Shown: positions 25,771 to 33,989 of the stretch, piece after piece
Numbering within the stretch: the stretch's first letter is position 1
How the letters are laid out: each line of letters opens with the position of its first letter
NCBI GenBank assembly: GCA_013823945.1
Contig: PNMZ01000002.1
Location: forward strand, 124,001 to 188,000
Length of the DNA: 64,000 bases
From: a bacterium
GTDB taxonomy: Bacteria; Armatimonadota; Fimbriimonadia; Fimbriimonadales; Fimbriimonadaceae
Direction: 5' to 3'
Program-made: the position numbers and the translations under genes
Notes under the pieces: generated by a model
The model's database searches: none
What the model saw: only the letters and a program-made list of their open reading frames with translations
What the model was told of the DNA's origin: nothing

Positions 25771-26460
25771 ATGAAAAAAGATAGATTGAGATTCCGCGTT
25801 GGTGCGGTACTGATTGGAATCGCGGCGGTCGGGATTTCCCAGGCAACGGTCGTAATTTCGGATTCGACTTTTGCGAATGCGAACTGGAGTTTGTCAGTTT
25901 TGACTTCTGGATCGGCGACGGCCAATGTGACGGCGACGCAAACGGGCTTCTTTGGGAATCCGGCACCTAGTCGTCGGCAGAACAACACAATTGGATCGGG
26001 GGGCGTTGAGGTTTTAGCGGCACATCAGTACTTGGCGGCTACGATTGATCCCGGTTCTTTGACATTGAATGAGATGCGATTCACGATGGATTTGACCGGG
26101 GCGGCAACTACTCAATACAGTTTTGCGATTTGGCAGAACGGTCTTCTTTATGCAACTCCGTTTGTCACGAAAGGTTCAAGTAGTCAGGTGACATTTTCGA
26201 GTGGTGTGGTTTCGGCTTTGGATTTTGCCGAAGTTTTGGGAGCGGGTGGTCCCTCTGTGAACACGATGTCGAACCCAGAATGGGGTCCGACAGGGGCGGC
26301 TTTCTCGGTTGGGATTTTGCTTTACAACAATTATCCGAGTTCAGCTTCTACTCTGCATACGATGGATAATTTTGTAGTTGAAGTGAATCCAGTACCGGAG
26401 CCGAGCTTGGTGCTCGTCGGAGGTTTGGCTCTGGCGGCAATTCGTCGTCGGATGAGATAG
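25771..26460 (+). CDS. PEP-CTERM protein
   Basis: A secreted protein of 229 residues with a signal peptide (VLIGIAAVGISQATV), a beta-rich domain with low Cys content, and the sorting tail VPEPSLVLVGGLALAAIRRR. An exosortase would process the tail. AGGAGAAA precedes the ATG at the right distance. Upstream is a CRP-like site, suggesting control by the regulator at 61756; downstream is a strong hairpin. Role unknown. Confidence 0.88.
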   Translation: MKKDRLRFRVGAVLIGIAAVGISQATVVISDSTFANANWSLSVLTSGSATANVTATQTGFFGNPAPSRRQNNTIGSGGVEVLAAHQYLAATIDPGSLTLNEMRFTMDLTGAATTQYSFAIWQNGLLYATPFVTKGSSSQVTFSSGVVSALDFAEVLGAGGPSVNTMSNPEWGPTGAAFSVGILLYNNYPSSASTLHTMDNFVVEVNPVPEPSLVLVGGLALAAIRRRMR

Positions 26461-26481
26461 TAGGTTTGGTCTCATGAATGC

Positions 26482-26505
26482 TTGGGCCGGATGTTTCCGG
26501 CCTAA
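26482..26505. terminator. Hairpin after the PEP-CTERM gene
   Basis: GGCCGGA and TCCGGCC form a perfect 7 bp stem with a TGTT loop, extended by A-T and G-T pairs on the outside, 22 bp after the stop. No T tract is present. The rest of 26461-26703 shows no gene. Confidence 0.6.
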
Positions 26506-26703
26506 GTTGAGTAATAATCAGATGCTGCGAGACCGTGTTGCCCTGAAGCAATTTAGTTGGAGGAAACTATGTGCGGGCTTGAAAATTAGAAAATTTGAAG
26601 GTAGAGATAGTGGCTCAAGGATTAAAGCTCAATCGCAAGTCTCGGCGGAGTAGATTCAGACAATTGATATAGTATGGAACCTAGACCAAACAATGTCATA
26701 GTT

Positions 26704-27165
26704 TTATTCTGATTGTTTCAAGCTCAGGAGCCAATGTGCAAGCTTTTCTGCTTCGTGTTTATTGTAAAAGGATGCCATTGTAAATGACCCAGTCTTCGAG
26801 TAAACGTCAACTTCATACATTAAGAAGTAGCGTCTTATCCTCACTTTGTGAATGGAACTATAGGGAATTGTGACATCCGAATTTGATTTACTGAAAGATG
26901 TGTCCGCGAAGAAGAAAATATCATAGGGGAGGAATAGAGGTTGATAAATCCAAAAAACCAGCAAAAGTGGCCAAGCAAAGTGCCCTACTTTATCAGAGTG
27001 ATTCAGAATCAACCATAAGAATATTAAGAGAAGAAATCCAGCAGCGGTCGGTAACCACTTTGGCACTACTGGTGCCAAACGTAATCGACCATCTTGCATA
27101 CTAGTCAGTTTGTTGTTCCCAAATGAGAGTTTGGAATAAGTATCGATTTTCATAGTCATTCTCAA
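26704..27165 (-). CDS. Hypothetical membrane protein with a PH-like C-terminal part
   Basis: Not clearly recognised. 153 residues: a polar N-terminus, two membrane helices (AAGFLLLIFLWLILN and WPLLLVFWIYQPLFLPYD), then a soluble end with TIPYSSIHKVRIRRYFLMYE and a final helix EAEKLAHWLLSLK, the order of strands and helix seen in bacterial PH-like domains. AT-rich compared with its neighbours. The layout recalls the protein at 30761-31228. Confidence 0.6.
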   Translation of the reverse strand: MRMTMKIDTYSKLSFGNNKLTSMQDGRLRLAPVVPKWLPTAAGFLLLIFLWLILNHSDKVGHFAWPLLLVFWIYQPLFLPYDIFFFADTSFSKSNSDVTIPYSSIHKVRIRRYFLMYEVDVYSKTGSFTMASFYNKHEAEKLAHWLLSLKQSE

Positions 27166-27171
27166 CGATCT

Positions 27172-28497
27172 TCACTGAAGTTGCCAATCATCGAAAGCGG
27201 ATTGAGCCGCAGATATTTTGGCGACTTTGCGTTCGCCTTTGTTTTTGATGAATGGCACAGGGTCAGGGAAGAGGCCCCAGTTGATGTTCATAGGGGCGAA
27301 TTCCCGGTCGGTTTCTGCGTCGCTGAGGTGAGAAATCAGGGAGCCGTAAGCGGACGCACGAGGGGGAATGGAGGGTTCGAGACCTCGGGATCGGCGGATG
27401 AGGGTGTGGGCGACGTAAATGCCCATCGCGGCAGATTCGACATATCCTTCGACCCCGGTGAGTTGCCCGGCGATGAAGAGGTTGGGTCGAGTGCGGAATT
27501 CGAGCCAGGGGTGGAGGGCTTTGGGGGATTCGATGTACGTGTTGCGGTGGATTACTCCCATGCGGACGAACTCGGCGTTTTCGAGTCCGGGAACCATGCG
27601 GAGGACTTCGAGTTGGGGTCCCCATTTCATGCGGGTTTGACAGGCAACGAGGGAGTAGAGAGTTTTCTCTCGGTTTTCGGGACGGAGTTGGAGGGCGGCC
27701 CAGGGGCGGCGATCGGTGCGTGGATCGCGCAGACCAACGGGCTTGAAATTGCCGAATCGGAGGGAGTCGTGGCCTTTGGCGGCAATTTCTTCGATGGGTT
27801 TACAGCCTTCAAAGTATTTCGGGTCTTCAAAATCTTTGAGGGGGACGCGTTCGGCGGCAACGAGGGCGGTGATGAATGCGTCGTACTCTTCCATGTTGAA
27901 AGGGCAGTTGAGATAGTCGTCACCTTCTCCTTTGTCGTAGCGCGATTGGGCGAAGATGATGTCGCGGTTAAGGGTGGTTGCCTCTACGGTTGGTGAGACG
28001 GCATCGTAGAAATAGAGATGCTCTTGTCCCGTTTGCTCGGCGAGCCATTGGCCAAGAGCTTCACTGGTCAAAGGGCCAGTGGCAAGGACAAGCGGTTCTC
28101 CTTGGGCAAGGATGTCTTCGGCCATTTGGGGAGTGAAGAGTTCGCGTCGGATGGAAATGTTGGGGTTTTGCTCGATTTGAGCGGTGATGGCGGCGGCGAA
28201 GTTGTCGCGATCCACGCAGAGGGCGGAGCCGCCGGGGACGGAATGAGTCTCGGCAGTGGGGATGAGCAGGGAGCCGAGGGCTCGCATCTCGGCTTTGAGC
28301 TGTCCGGCGGGGGTGGCGGGGTCTTGGGATTTGAAACTGTTGGAGCAGACGAGTTCGGCGAAGTGGATGGTTTTGTGGGCGGGAGTTTCGTGCGGCCCGC
28401 GCATTTCATATAGAGTGACTTTGAGTCCGTTGGTGGCGCAGATATGGGCGCATTCTGAACCTGCCATTCCACCGCCGACGATGTGAATCATTGGCAT
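27172..28497 (-). CDS. trmFO: Methylenetetrahydrofolate-tRNA uracil-5-methyltransferase
   Basis: Makes 5-methyluridine at position 54 of tRNA with methylenetetrahydrofolate and FAD. The protein is 441 residues. The FAD motif HIVGGGMAGSECAHICA opens the protein, followed by the family signatures TIHFAELVCSNSFKS and GPLTSEALGQWL, and a C-terminal NLFIAGQLTGVEGYVESA. The catalytic Cys lies in ELVCSNS. ATG 28497 or the second Met, two codons later, could start it. It stops 6 bp before the small membrane protein gene at 26704-27165, to which it may be coupled. Confidence 0.95.
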   Translation of the reverse strand: MPMIHIVGGGMAGSECAHICATNGLKVTLYEMRGPHETPAHKTIHFAELVCSNSFKSQDPATPAGQLKAEMRALGSLLIPTAETHSVPGGSALCVDRDNFAAAITAQIEQNPNISIRRELFTPQMAEDILAQGEPLVLATGPLTSEALGQWLAEQTGQEHLYFYDAVSPTVEATTLNRDIIFAQSRYDKGEGDDYLNCPFNMEEYDAFITALVAAERVPLKDFEDPKYFEGCKPIEEIAAKGHDSLRFGNFKPVGLRDPRTDRRPWAALQLRPENREKTLYSLVACQTRMKWGPQLEVLRMVPGLENAEFVRMGVIHRNTYIESPKALHPWLEFRTRPNLFIAGQLTGVEGYVESAAMGIYVAHTLIRRSRGLEPSIPPRASAYGSLISHLSDAETDREFAPMNINWGLFPDPVPFIKNKGERKVAKISAAQSAFDDWQLQ

Positions 28498-28537
28498 CTA
28501 TTGTGGCGGGTTTTGGAGATTGGTCTTGGGGGAGGAA

Positions 28538-30751
28538 TTACTCCCAGCCCCACATGACTTTGTATTTCCAATCTCGGATGAGGGGGATTTGGGTTGTGGC
28601 GTTGGGGCCAGTTTCGGAGACTCCGGGACCGGCGACGGAGCGGGCGGAGGGCCAATAGGGGCCAAATTCGGTGATTTGGATGTAGGTTCCCCGGGCGTTG
28701 TAGGGGATGGGTTCTTGATTGTTGTAGCGAATTTGCCCCGGGGTGAATTTCCAATTTGCGAAGTTTGTGCCTTGGGATTGTTCGAGTGACTCGATGGCTT
28801 TGGTTTGGGCAGCGGTGATGACTTCGGATTTTGTTCTGGTGCCGAGGTAGTTGAACTTGGTTGTTCCGTTGAGAGCGTTGATGATCACATCGGGTTGGAG
28901 AACTTGGATGAAGAGGTTATCAGCGGTGAAGTTGCCCAGTTGATTCAGGAAGAGTTCACGGCGGAGTTGGGTGATGGTTTCGTTGAAAACGAGAGGTTCG
29001 GGGGTTCCGATGAGGTTCTTGCCGTTGTAGTCACGGAGAAGGGAAGAAGCACGGTGCGGGGCGAGGCTTTGGGTGAATTGGGGTTGGAATGCTTGGAAAG
29101 TGTCGTGGTCTTCGCGGGCGATATTGAAGGCGGCGCGTTCGACGAGGTCAGGGGAGAGTTTGGGGGATTCGAGATAGAAGGGGATGTTTTTGCTGCGGAA
29201 ATAGCGGCCCCAGACGGGGGTATCGCCATTGGGCCACCAGGCGATGGGTTTGTTGTTCCAGTTGGTGAGAAGTCCGCTGGCGGGGTTATCGGCGCGGGGC
29301 ATATCTACGGAACTCACAAATCCTCGCCACTGGTTTTCTTTGGTGTCGAGAGTTGGGAGTCGGGGGTCAATGCCACGGGCTCGGATAGGCATGAATCCGC
29401 AGAACCGGTAGCCGATATCGCCTTGCTTTGTAGCGAAGAAGAGATTGAAACTGACCGGAATTTTCGCGGCGAAGATTGAGAAGTCGGAGGGTTGTTTTGC
29501 GGCGTAGAGATCGAAGAGAGCAGCAGTGGAGGCGATTTCTCGTTTCCAGAAAGGTGAACGGAGGCTATAGACAGCTTTGCTGGAAGTGGATTTGAGCAGA
29601 ACTGGGCCGTGAATGGTTCGGAGTTGGGTGATGGTTCGGTCGGGTTCCCCTTTGACTTTGAGGGTGAAGGGGATTTCGTCGAGTTTGTAGTCAATGTCCG
29701 CAGATGTGTACGTTTCGGAATCTTTGAGGGGGCTGACGAAGATGTCTTCCAGGTCGGCGACTCCGGATGTGAATCCCCAGGCGGCGTGGGGGGTATAGCC
29801 GATGACAATTCCGGGGATACCGGGGACATTCATTCCGGCGACTTTGAGGTCGGGGGTTTCGATAGCGGCTTCGTGGACAACGCTGGGGGTGTTGTGGCCC
29901 ATTTGGGGGGCCGTGAGGAGGATGGGGTGGTTGGTGGTTGATCGTCGGGGGCTGACGACGATGGCGTAGCTTCCCATTTTGTGGACGACGGAATTTGATT
30001 CGGCAACGAGTTTGGCGTCTTCCATGCTGGCAAGGCGAACGGCTCCGGCGAGTTCGAGGAGGTTAGTGTTAGGGAGGGCTTTGAGATGGGCTTCGGATTC
30101 GGGTCGATTGAAATTGAAGATTTCGGGGGCACGGAGGGTGACGTCGTCGCGTTTGTCGACGGTGGTGGGGGCGAGGGGTTCGTTTTGCCAGGCGAGATCA
30201 TCGAGAACATCGAGGATGTTGTCGCGGACGGCGGGGCGGGTGCGGAGGTATTGGACAAGGGCGTAGTTACGGAGTTCTCCGGCACCGCCTTGACCGAACT
30301 GGCGGGAGAGATTGACGGCGATAGCGGCGGAATCGGTGAGAGTCCAGGGGCGGGGAGTGAATCCGTTGGTGGCGTAGCCTTCGGGGAGGGTGTTGGTGGC
30401 GACTCGGTTTGTGATGGTGTCGTTGATGCCTTGGACATAGGCGGACCAGGCGACTTTGACATTGGTGGGGAGTTGGTCGATCATATCGGCGTACTCCTCG
30501 GGGGTGTATTGCTTTTGGAGGGTGGCGGTATCGGCGGCGACGGTGCTTGCGCCGAAGACTTCGGACATTTGTCCGAGGGAGGATCTGCGGGCCATTTCGA
30601 GTTGCCAGAGTCGGTCTTCGGCAATGGCTTGGCCCATGAGGCGGAATGCTTCGGCCTGGGTTTGGGCCTTGATCATGGGGACGCCGTAGGAGTCGCGGGT
30701 GATGGTGGGGGTTTGGGCGAGGAGGATGCCCGCGAGGGCGGCGGTGATCAT
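28538..30751 (-). CDS. Penicillin acylase family protein (Ntn hydrolase)
   Basis: A 737-residue precursor with a signal peptide (LAGILLAQ), an alpha part with TITRDSYGVPMIKAQT and AEDRLWQLEM, and a beta part starting at the likely autocatalytic cleavage Gly260/Ser261 in KMGSYAIVVSP. Usual members read SN at this point; here Ser is followed by Tyr. Later signatures APQMGHNTPS and GYTPHAAWGFTSG fit the family. Related enzymes cleave acyl amides such as acyl-homoserine lactones or beta-lactam side chains. The substrate here is unknown. Confidence 0.9.
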   Translation of the reverse strand: MITAALAGILLAQTPTITRDSYGVPMIKAQTQAEAFRLMGQAIAEDRLWQLEMARRSSLGQMSEVFGASTVAADTATLQKQYTPEEYADMIDQLPTNVKVAWSAYVQGINDTITNRVATNTLPEGYATNGFTPRPWTLTDSAAIAVNLSRQFGQGGAGELRNYALVQYLRTRPAVRDNILDVLDDLAWQNEPLAPTTVDKRDDVTLRAPEIFNFNRPESEAHLKALPNTNLLELAGAVRLASMEDAKLVAESNSVVHKMGSYAIVVSPRRSTTNHPILLTAPQMGHNTPSVVHEAAIETPDLKVAGMNVPGIPGIVIGYTPHAAWGFTSGVADLEDIFVSPLKDSETYTSADIDYKLDEIPFTLKVKGEPDRTITQLRTIHGPVLLKSTSSKAVYSLRSPFWKREIASTAALFDLYAAKQPSDFSIFAAKIPVSFNLFFATKQGDIGYRFCGFMPIRARGIDPRLPTLDTKENQWRGFVSSVDMPRADNPASGLLTNWNNKPIAWWPNGDTPVWGRYFRSKNIPFYLESPKLSPDLVERAAFNIAREDHDTFQAFQPQFTQSLAPHRASSLLRDYNGKNLIGTPEPLVFNETITQLRRELFLNQLGNFTADNLFIQVLQPDVIINALNGTTKFNYLGTRTKSEVITAAQTKAIESLEQSQGTNFANWKFTPGQIRYNNQEPIPYNARGTYIQITEFGPYWPSARSVAGPGVSETGPNATTQIPLIRDWKYKVMWGWE

Positions 30752-30760
30752 GGGTTGGTT

Positions 30761-31228
30761 TTACCCTTTGGCCTTGGTTGGTGGTTCAGTATTTACTTGG
30801 CCATGAATTCCAGTTGCTTGGACTTCTCTAATCGCCAGCATTAGTCGTTTATGATCTCTTCTGCGTCCACTGATCGTTATCGAGAAATATCCAGAACTGG
30901 AATTGATCAGAACAGCACTTTTGGAAATTGAAGTCTTGATGATAGGATCCGGATTTGAATCATTCACTGCTATTCCTTCGGTCGTTATGGTTACCACATC
31001 AGTGTTTTGAATGATTTGGGACAACGAGTAAAGCAATGCCAGTAGCGGAGTGGCAGTGCACATAAGGGTGACTAGAACACTTTGCACAATGTTTTTCGTA
31101 ATGAAAGTGAATCCAAGAGTGATCAGGAGCCCAAATATCACCACCTGAGCGATGGAATTGGAGTCTCTTTTTCGTCTTGTCAGAACGATCAATGATTGAT
31201 TGGGAAATTCAACGTCAAAAAATCCCAT
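30761..31228 (-). CDS. Hypothetical membrane protein
   Basis: Not recognised. 155 residues with two membrane helices (VVIFGLLITLGFTFITKNIV and VLVTLMCTATPLLALLYSL), then a soluble beta-rich part with VVTITTEGIAV and a final region IREVQATG. Layout similar to the protein at 26704-27165. It is downstream of the small membrane protein gene at 31262 on the same strand. Confidence 0.55.
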   Translation of the reverse strand: MGFFDVEFPNQSLIVLTRRKRDSNSIAQVVIFGLLITLGFTFITKNIVQSVLVTLMCTATPLLALLYSLSQIIQNTDVVTITTEGIAVNDSNPDPIIKTSISKSAVLINSSSGYFSITISGRRRDHKRLMLAIREVQATGIHGQVNTEPPTKAKG

Positions 31229-31261
31229 TCTGTGAGCGAGCTTGATTTTCAGTGGAGATAA

Positions 31262-31483
31262 TTATGGCAGTCGCTTTTGAGGGCGGGGGAGGGATTTGTC
31301 GCCACCGGTGACACGGTAGATGACGTAAAGAATGCCGAGGACGATGGCGGCGGGAATGGCGAGTTTGAGGACGAGGCCGATGAGGCCGACGGCGAGTCCG
31401 CCGATGAGTTTGACGCCGAAGATGAGGCCGATGATGACGAGGAAGGCGATTCCGATGAGTTTGAGGGGGCTGGCGTTTTTCAT
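31262..31483 (-). CDS. Small hydrophobic membrane protein
   Basis: 73 residues with two helices, LIGIAFLVIIGLIFGVKLIG and IGLVLKLAIPAAIVLGILYV, separated by Gly-rich turns, and a basic tail (RPQKRLP). Not recognised. Codon choice is GC-rich like the genome average. A longer frame over the same DNA (31215-31556) is Arg/Pro-rich and is rejected. Confidence 0.6.
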   Translation of the reverse strand: MKNASPLKLIGIAFLVIIGLIFGVKLIGGLAVGLIGLVLKLAIPAAIVLGILYVIYRVTGGDKSLPRPQKRLP

Positions 31484-31599
31484 TGTTGTTGCCTCTTGAA
31501 TGTGGAGACGGTGGAGCCGGGGGGAGGGTTGCGTGAAGGTGGGACTCCAGTGACAAGAATCGAAACGATGAAGGGGGGCGGGGCGTCTGGGTTGTTGAG

Positions 31600-33036
31600 A
31601 TGATTACAGGGGCAATGATGAGTTTGGTACTGGCTTCGCAACCGACTTCGACGGAATTGACGATTTACAACGGAGGGTTTGCGCTGGTGAAGGAGCAGCG
31701 GAATCTGAACTTGAAGTCGGGTGAGCAGGAAGTGGCAGTGCAGGACGTAGCGCAGATGATCGAGGCGAATTCGGTGGTTATCAAGAGTTTGAGTGCGCCG
31801 GGGTCTTTTTCGGTTTTGGAACAGAACTACCAGTACGATTTGATTTCGCCGATTGCGATTTTGAACAAGGCGGTGGGGAGTGAGATTACGTTTAACCGGG
31901 TTTTGCCGAACGGGGATCGGGAGCGGCTCACGGGGACGTTGATGAGTGCGCCGACGCAGATTGTGGGGAATGCGAACGGGGGGAGTTCGATGACTTGGAA
32001 TGGGATGGTGATTCAGACGGCGGATGGTCGGGTGATTTTGAATCCGAGTGGGGAGATTGAGGTGAGTTCGATTCCGGCAGGGTTGATTACTAAGCCAACG
32101 CTGGTGTGGCTTTTGGATGCAGAGAAGGCGGGGGCGAACCAGGTTGAGTTGAGCTATATCACGGGGGGGATGAGTTGGAAATCGGACTATGTGTTTTCGT
32201 TGGATGCGGAGGGTAAGAAAGCGGATTTGAAGGGTTGGGTGACGCTGACGAATAATTGCGGGGCGAGCTTTGCAGTGAATAAATTGAAGCTATTGGCGGG
32301 AGATGTTCAGCGGGTTCAGCCGCAGCCACGGGGTGGGTTTGGAGGCGGGGATGCGCGTGCGGCAATGATGAAAGCTGACGCAGGATTTGCCGAGGAGCAG
32401 TTTGCGGATTATCACTTGTACACGTTGCTCCGACCAACCACGGTGAAGGACAAGGAGATCAAGCAGGTGAGTTTGATGGAGGCGGCGGGGGTGCCAATGA
32501 AGAAGCGGCTCTTGGCGGATTCGATGCGGGATTACGGTCAGTATCAGCCGAATGAGGGGGCGGTGGGGCTGGGTGAGATCAAGCCGTTGATCCAGTTGGA
32601 GTTTAAGAATTCAAAGGAGAACCAAATGGGGATGCCTTTGCCGAAAGGAACGGTGAAAGTTTATCAGCGGGATTCGGCGGGTTCTTTGCAGTTACTGGGC
32701 GAGGATGAAATTGACCACACTCCGAAAGAGGAGACGGTGATGTTGACGGTTGGTCGGGCGTTTGATGTTCGGGTTGATCGCAAGCGGACTATGTTTAAGT
32801 GGTTCCGGATTGGGAATTTGGTGAAGGGTTCGGATGAGACGTTCGAGATTGAGGTTCGGAATCGGAAAGAGACGCCGGAGACAGTGACGGTTTGGGAGCG
32901 ACATTGGTGGGAGCATTCTTTGACATCTTCGAGCATTCCGGCGAAGAAATTGGATGCGAATATCTATGAGTTTGTGGTTGATTTGAAGCCAAATGAGGTG
33001 AAAACGATCACTTATTCGGTCGCGACCCGTTGGTAG
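31600..33036 (+). CDS. DUF4139 domain protein
   Basis: A secreted or surface protein of 478 residues. The N-terminus (MSLVLASQ after two possible start codons) is a short signal-like stretch. The core shows the DUF4139 pattern: ELTIYNGGFALVKEQRNL, VELSYITGGMSWKSDYVFSL and GWVTLTNNCGASFAVNKLKL, ending in strand-rich LKPNEVKTITYSV. Family members are bacterial beta-sandwich proteins of unknown function, often membrane linked. The second ATG (31615) or third (31618) may be used. Confidence 0.85.
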   Translation: MITGAMMSLVLASQPTSTELTIYNGGFALVKEQRNLNLKSGEQEVAVQDVAQMIEANSVVIKSLSAPGSFSVLEQNYQYDLISPIAILNKAVGSEITFNRVLPNGDRERLTGTLMSAPTQIVGNANGGSSMTWNGMVIQTADGRVILNPSGEIEVSSIPAGLITKPTLVWLLDAEKAGANQVELSYITGGMSWKSDYVFSLDAEGKKADLKGWVTLTNNCGASFAVNKLKLLAGDVQRVQPQPRGGFGGGDARAAMMKADAGFAEEQFADYHLYTLLRPTTVKDKEIKQVSLMEAAGVPMKKRLLADSMRDYGQYQPNEGAVGLGEIKPLIQLEFKNSKENQMGMPLPKGTVKVYQRDSAGSLQLLGEDEIDHTPKEETVMLTVGRAFDVRVDRKRTMFKWFRIGNLVKGSDETFEIEVRNRKETPETVTVWERHWWEHSLTSSSIPAKKLDANIYEFVVDLKPNEVKTITYSVATRW

Positions 33037-33071
33037 GGTTAAGGTGATCTCCGCCTGTCATACTGATAGGC

Positions 33072-33989
33072 ATGGGTCGTTTGATTGCAGCAGCAGATGT
33101 GGGTAGTAACACCGCGCATCTGCTGATTGCTCATTTAACGGAGACGGGATTAAAGAAGATTGTTAATGAGAGTGATTGGCTCTCGTTAGGAGAGGAGGTG
33201 AGCCGAGATGGAAAGATTTCGGCGGGCAAGCGCAAGGAGTTGATGGCAACGATTGAGCGTTTTCGTGGGCTTTTGGATGAGTATAAGGTTGAGGGGGCGA
33301 TGTTTTTTGCGACGGAGGCGATGCGGAAGGCCTCGAATCATGAAGAGATATTGGCGGACATTTTTGAGAAGTTTGGGATTCGGATTGATTTGATTTCTCC
33401 GATGAGGGAGGCGGAGTTGAGTTACAAAAGTTCGCAGTTGGATTGTTTTGGGCCGGAGCCGATGCTGATGGTGGAGGCAGGTGGGGGCAGTGTTCAGGTG
33501 GCTTATTGCCAAGATGGGATTTTGGAGCGGGTGACGAGTTTGCCGATCGGATCGGGGGCTTTGAAAGCGCGGAGTGGGATGGATCAACCGCCCAGTGACC
33601 ATGCGATCAATAAGGCGCTTGAGATTATTCAGATTGAATGCGATGCGGTTGCGAATTATCCATCGGTGAAGCGGATTGTTGCTTGTGGTGGATTGTGCCG
33701 GGGATTGTGGCGGGCCTTGCATCCAGATGGGGATAAGACTTTGCGAGTGGAGGAGTTGGACTTTTTGGCTTGGGATTGTGCGCGGTTGGAGGCGGAGGTG
33801 ATTGTTGATCGGTACGACGTGAAGATCAATCGAGCTCGAACGCTCTTGGCGGGGTCCCTGATTCTGCGGCACTTGATGGGTTTGTTTGGTCATAGCGAAG
33901 TGCAGATGAGCCAGTACGGAGTACGTGAGGGGGCGATTTTGGAAATGAGTGAGCGGGCGAGTGAGAATTGGATGGTGAGCGGGAAATGA
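33072..33989 (+). CDS. ppx: Ppx/GppA phosphatase family protein
   Basis: A hydrolase of 305 residues acting on polyphosphate or guanosine pentaphosphate. Signatures: ADVGSNTAHLLIAHL (phosphate loop 1), MFFATEAMRKASN, and VEAGGGSVQVAY (loop 2). It lacks the C-terminal HD domain of E. coli Ppx and is a short form. Its stop overlaps the ATG of ppk1 (ATGA at 33986-33989), so synthesis and breakdown of polyphosphate are translated together. Confidence 0.9.
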   Translation: MGRLIAAADVGSNTAHLLIAHLTETGLKKIVNESDWLSLGEEVSRDGKISAGKRKELMATIERFRGLLDEYKVEGAMFFATEAMRKASNHEEILADIFEKFGIRIDLISPMREAELSYKSSQLDCFGPEPMLMVEAGGGSVQVAYCQDGILERVTSLPIGSGALKARSGMDQPPSDHAINKALEIIQIECDAVANYPSVKRIVACGGLCRGLWRALHPDGDKTLRVEELDFLAWDCARLEAEVIVDRYDVKINRARTLLAGSLILRHLMGLFGHSEVQMSQYGVREGAILEMSERASENWMVSGK

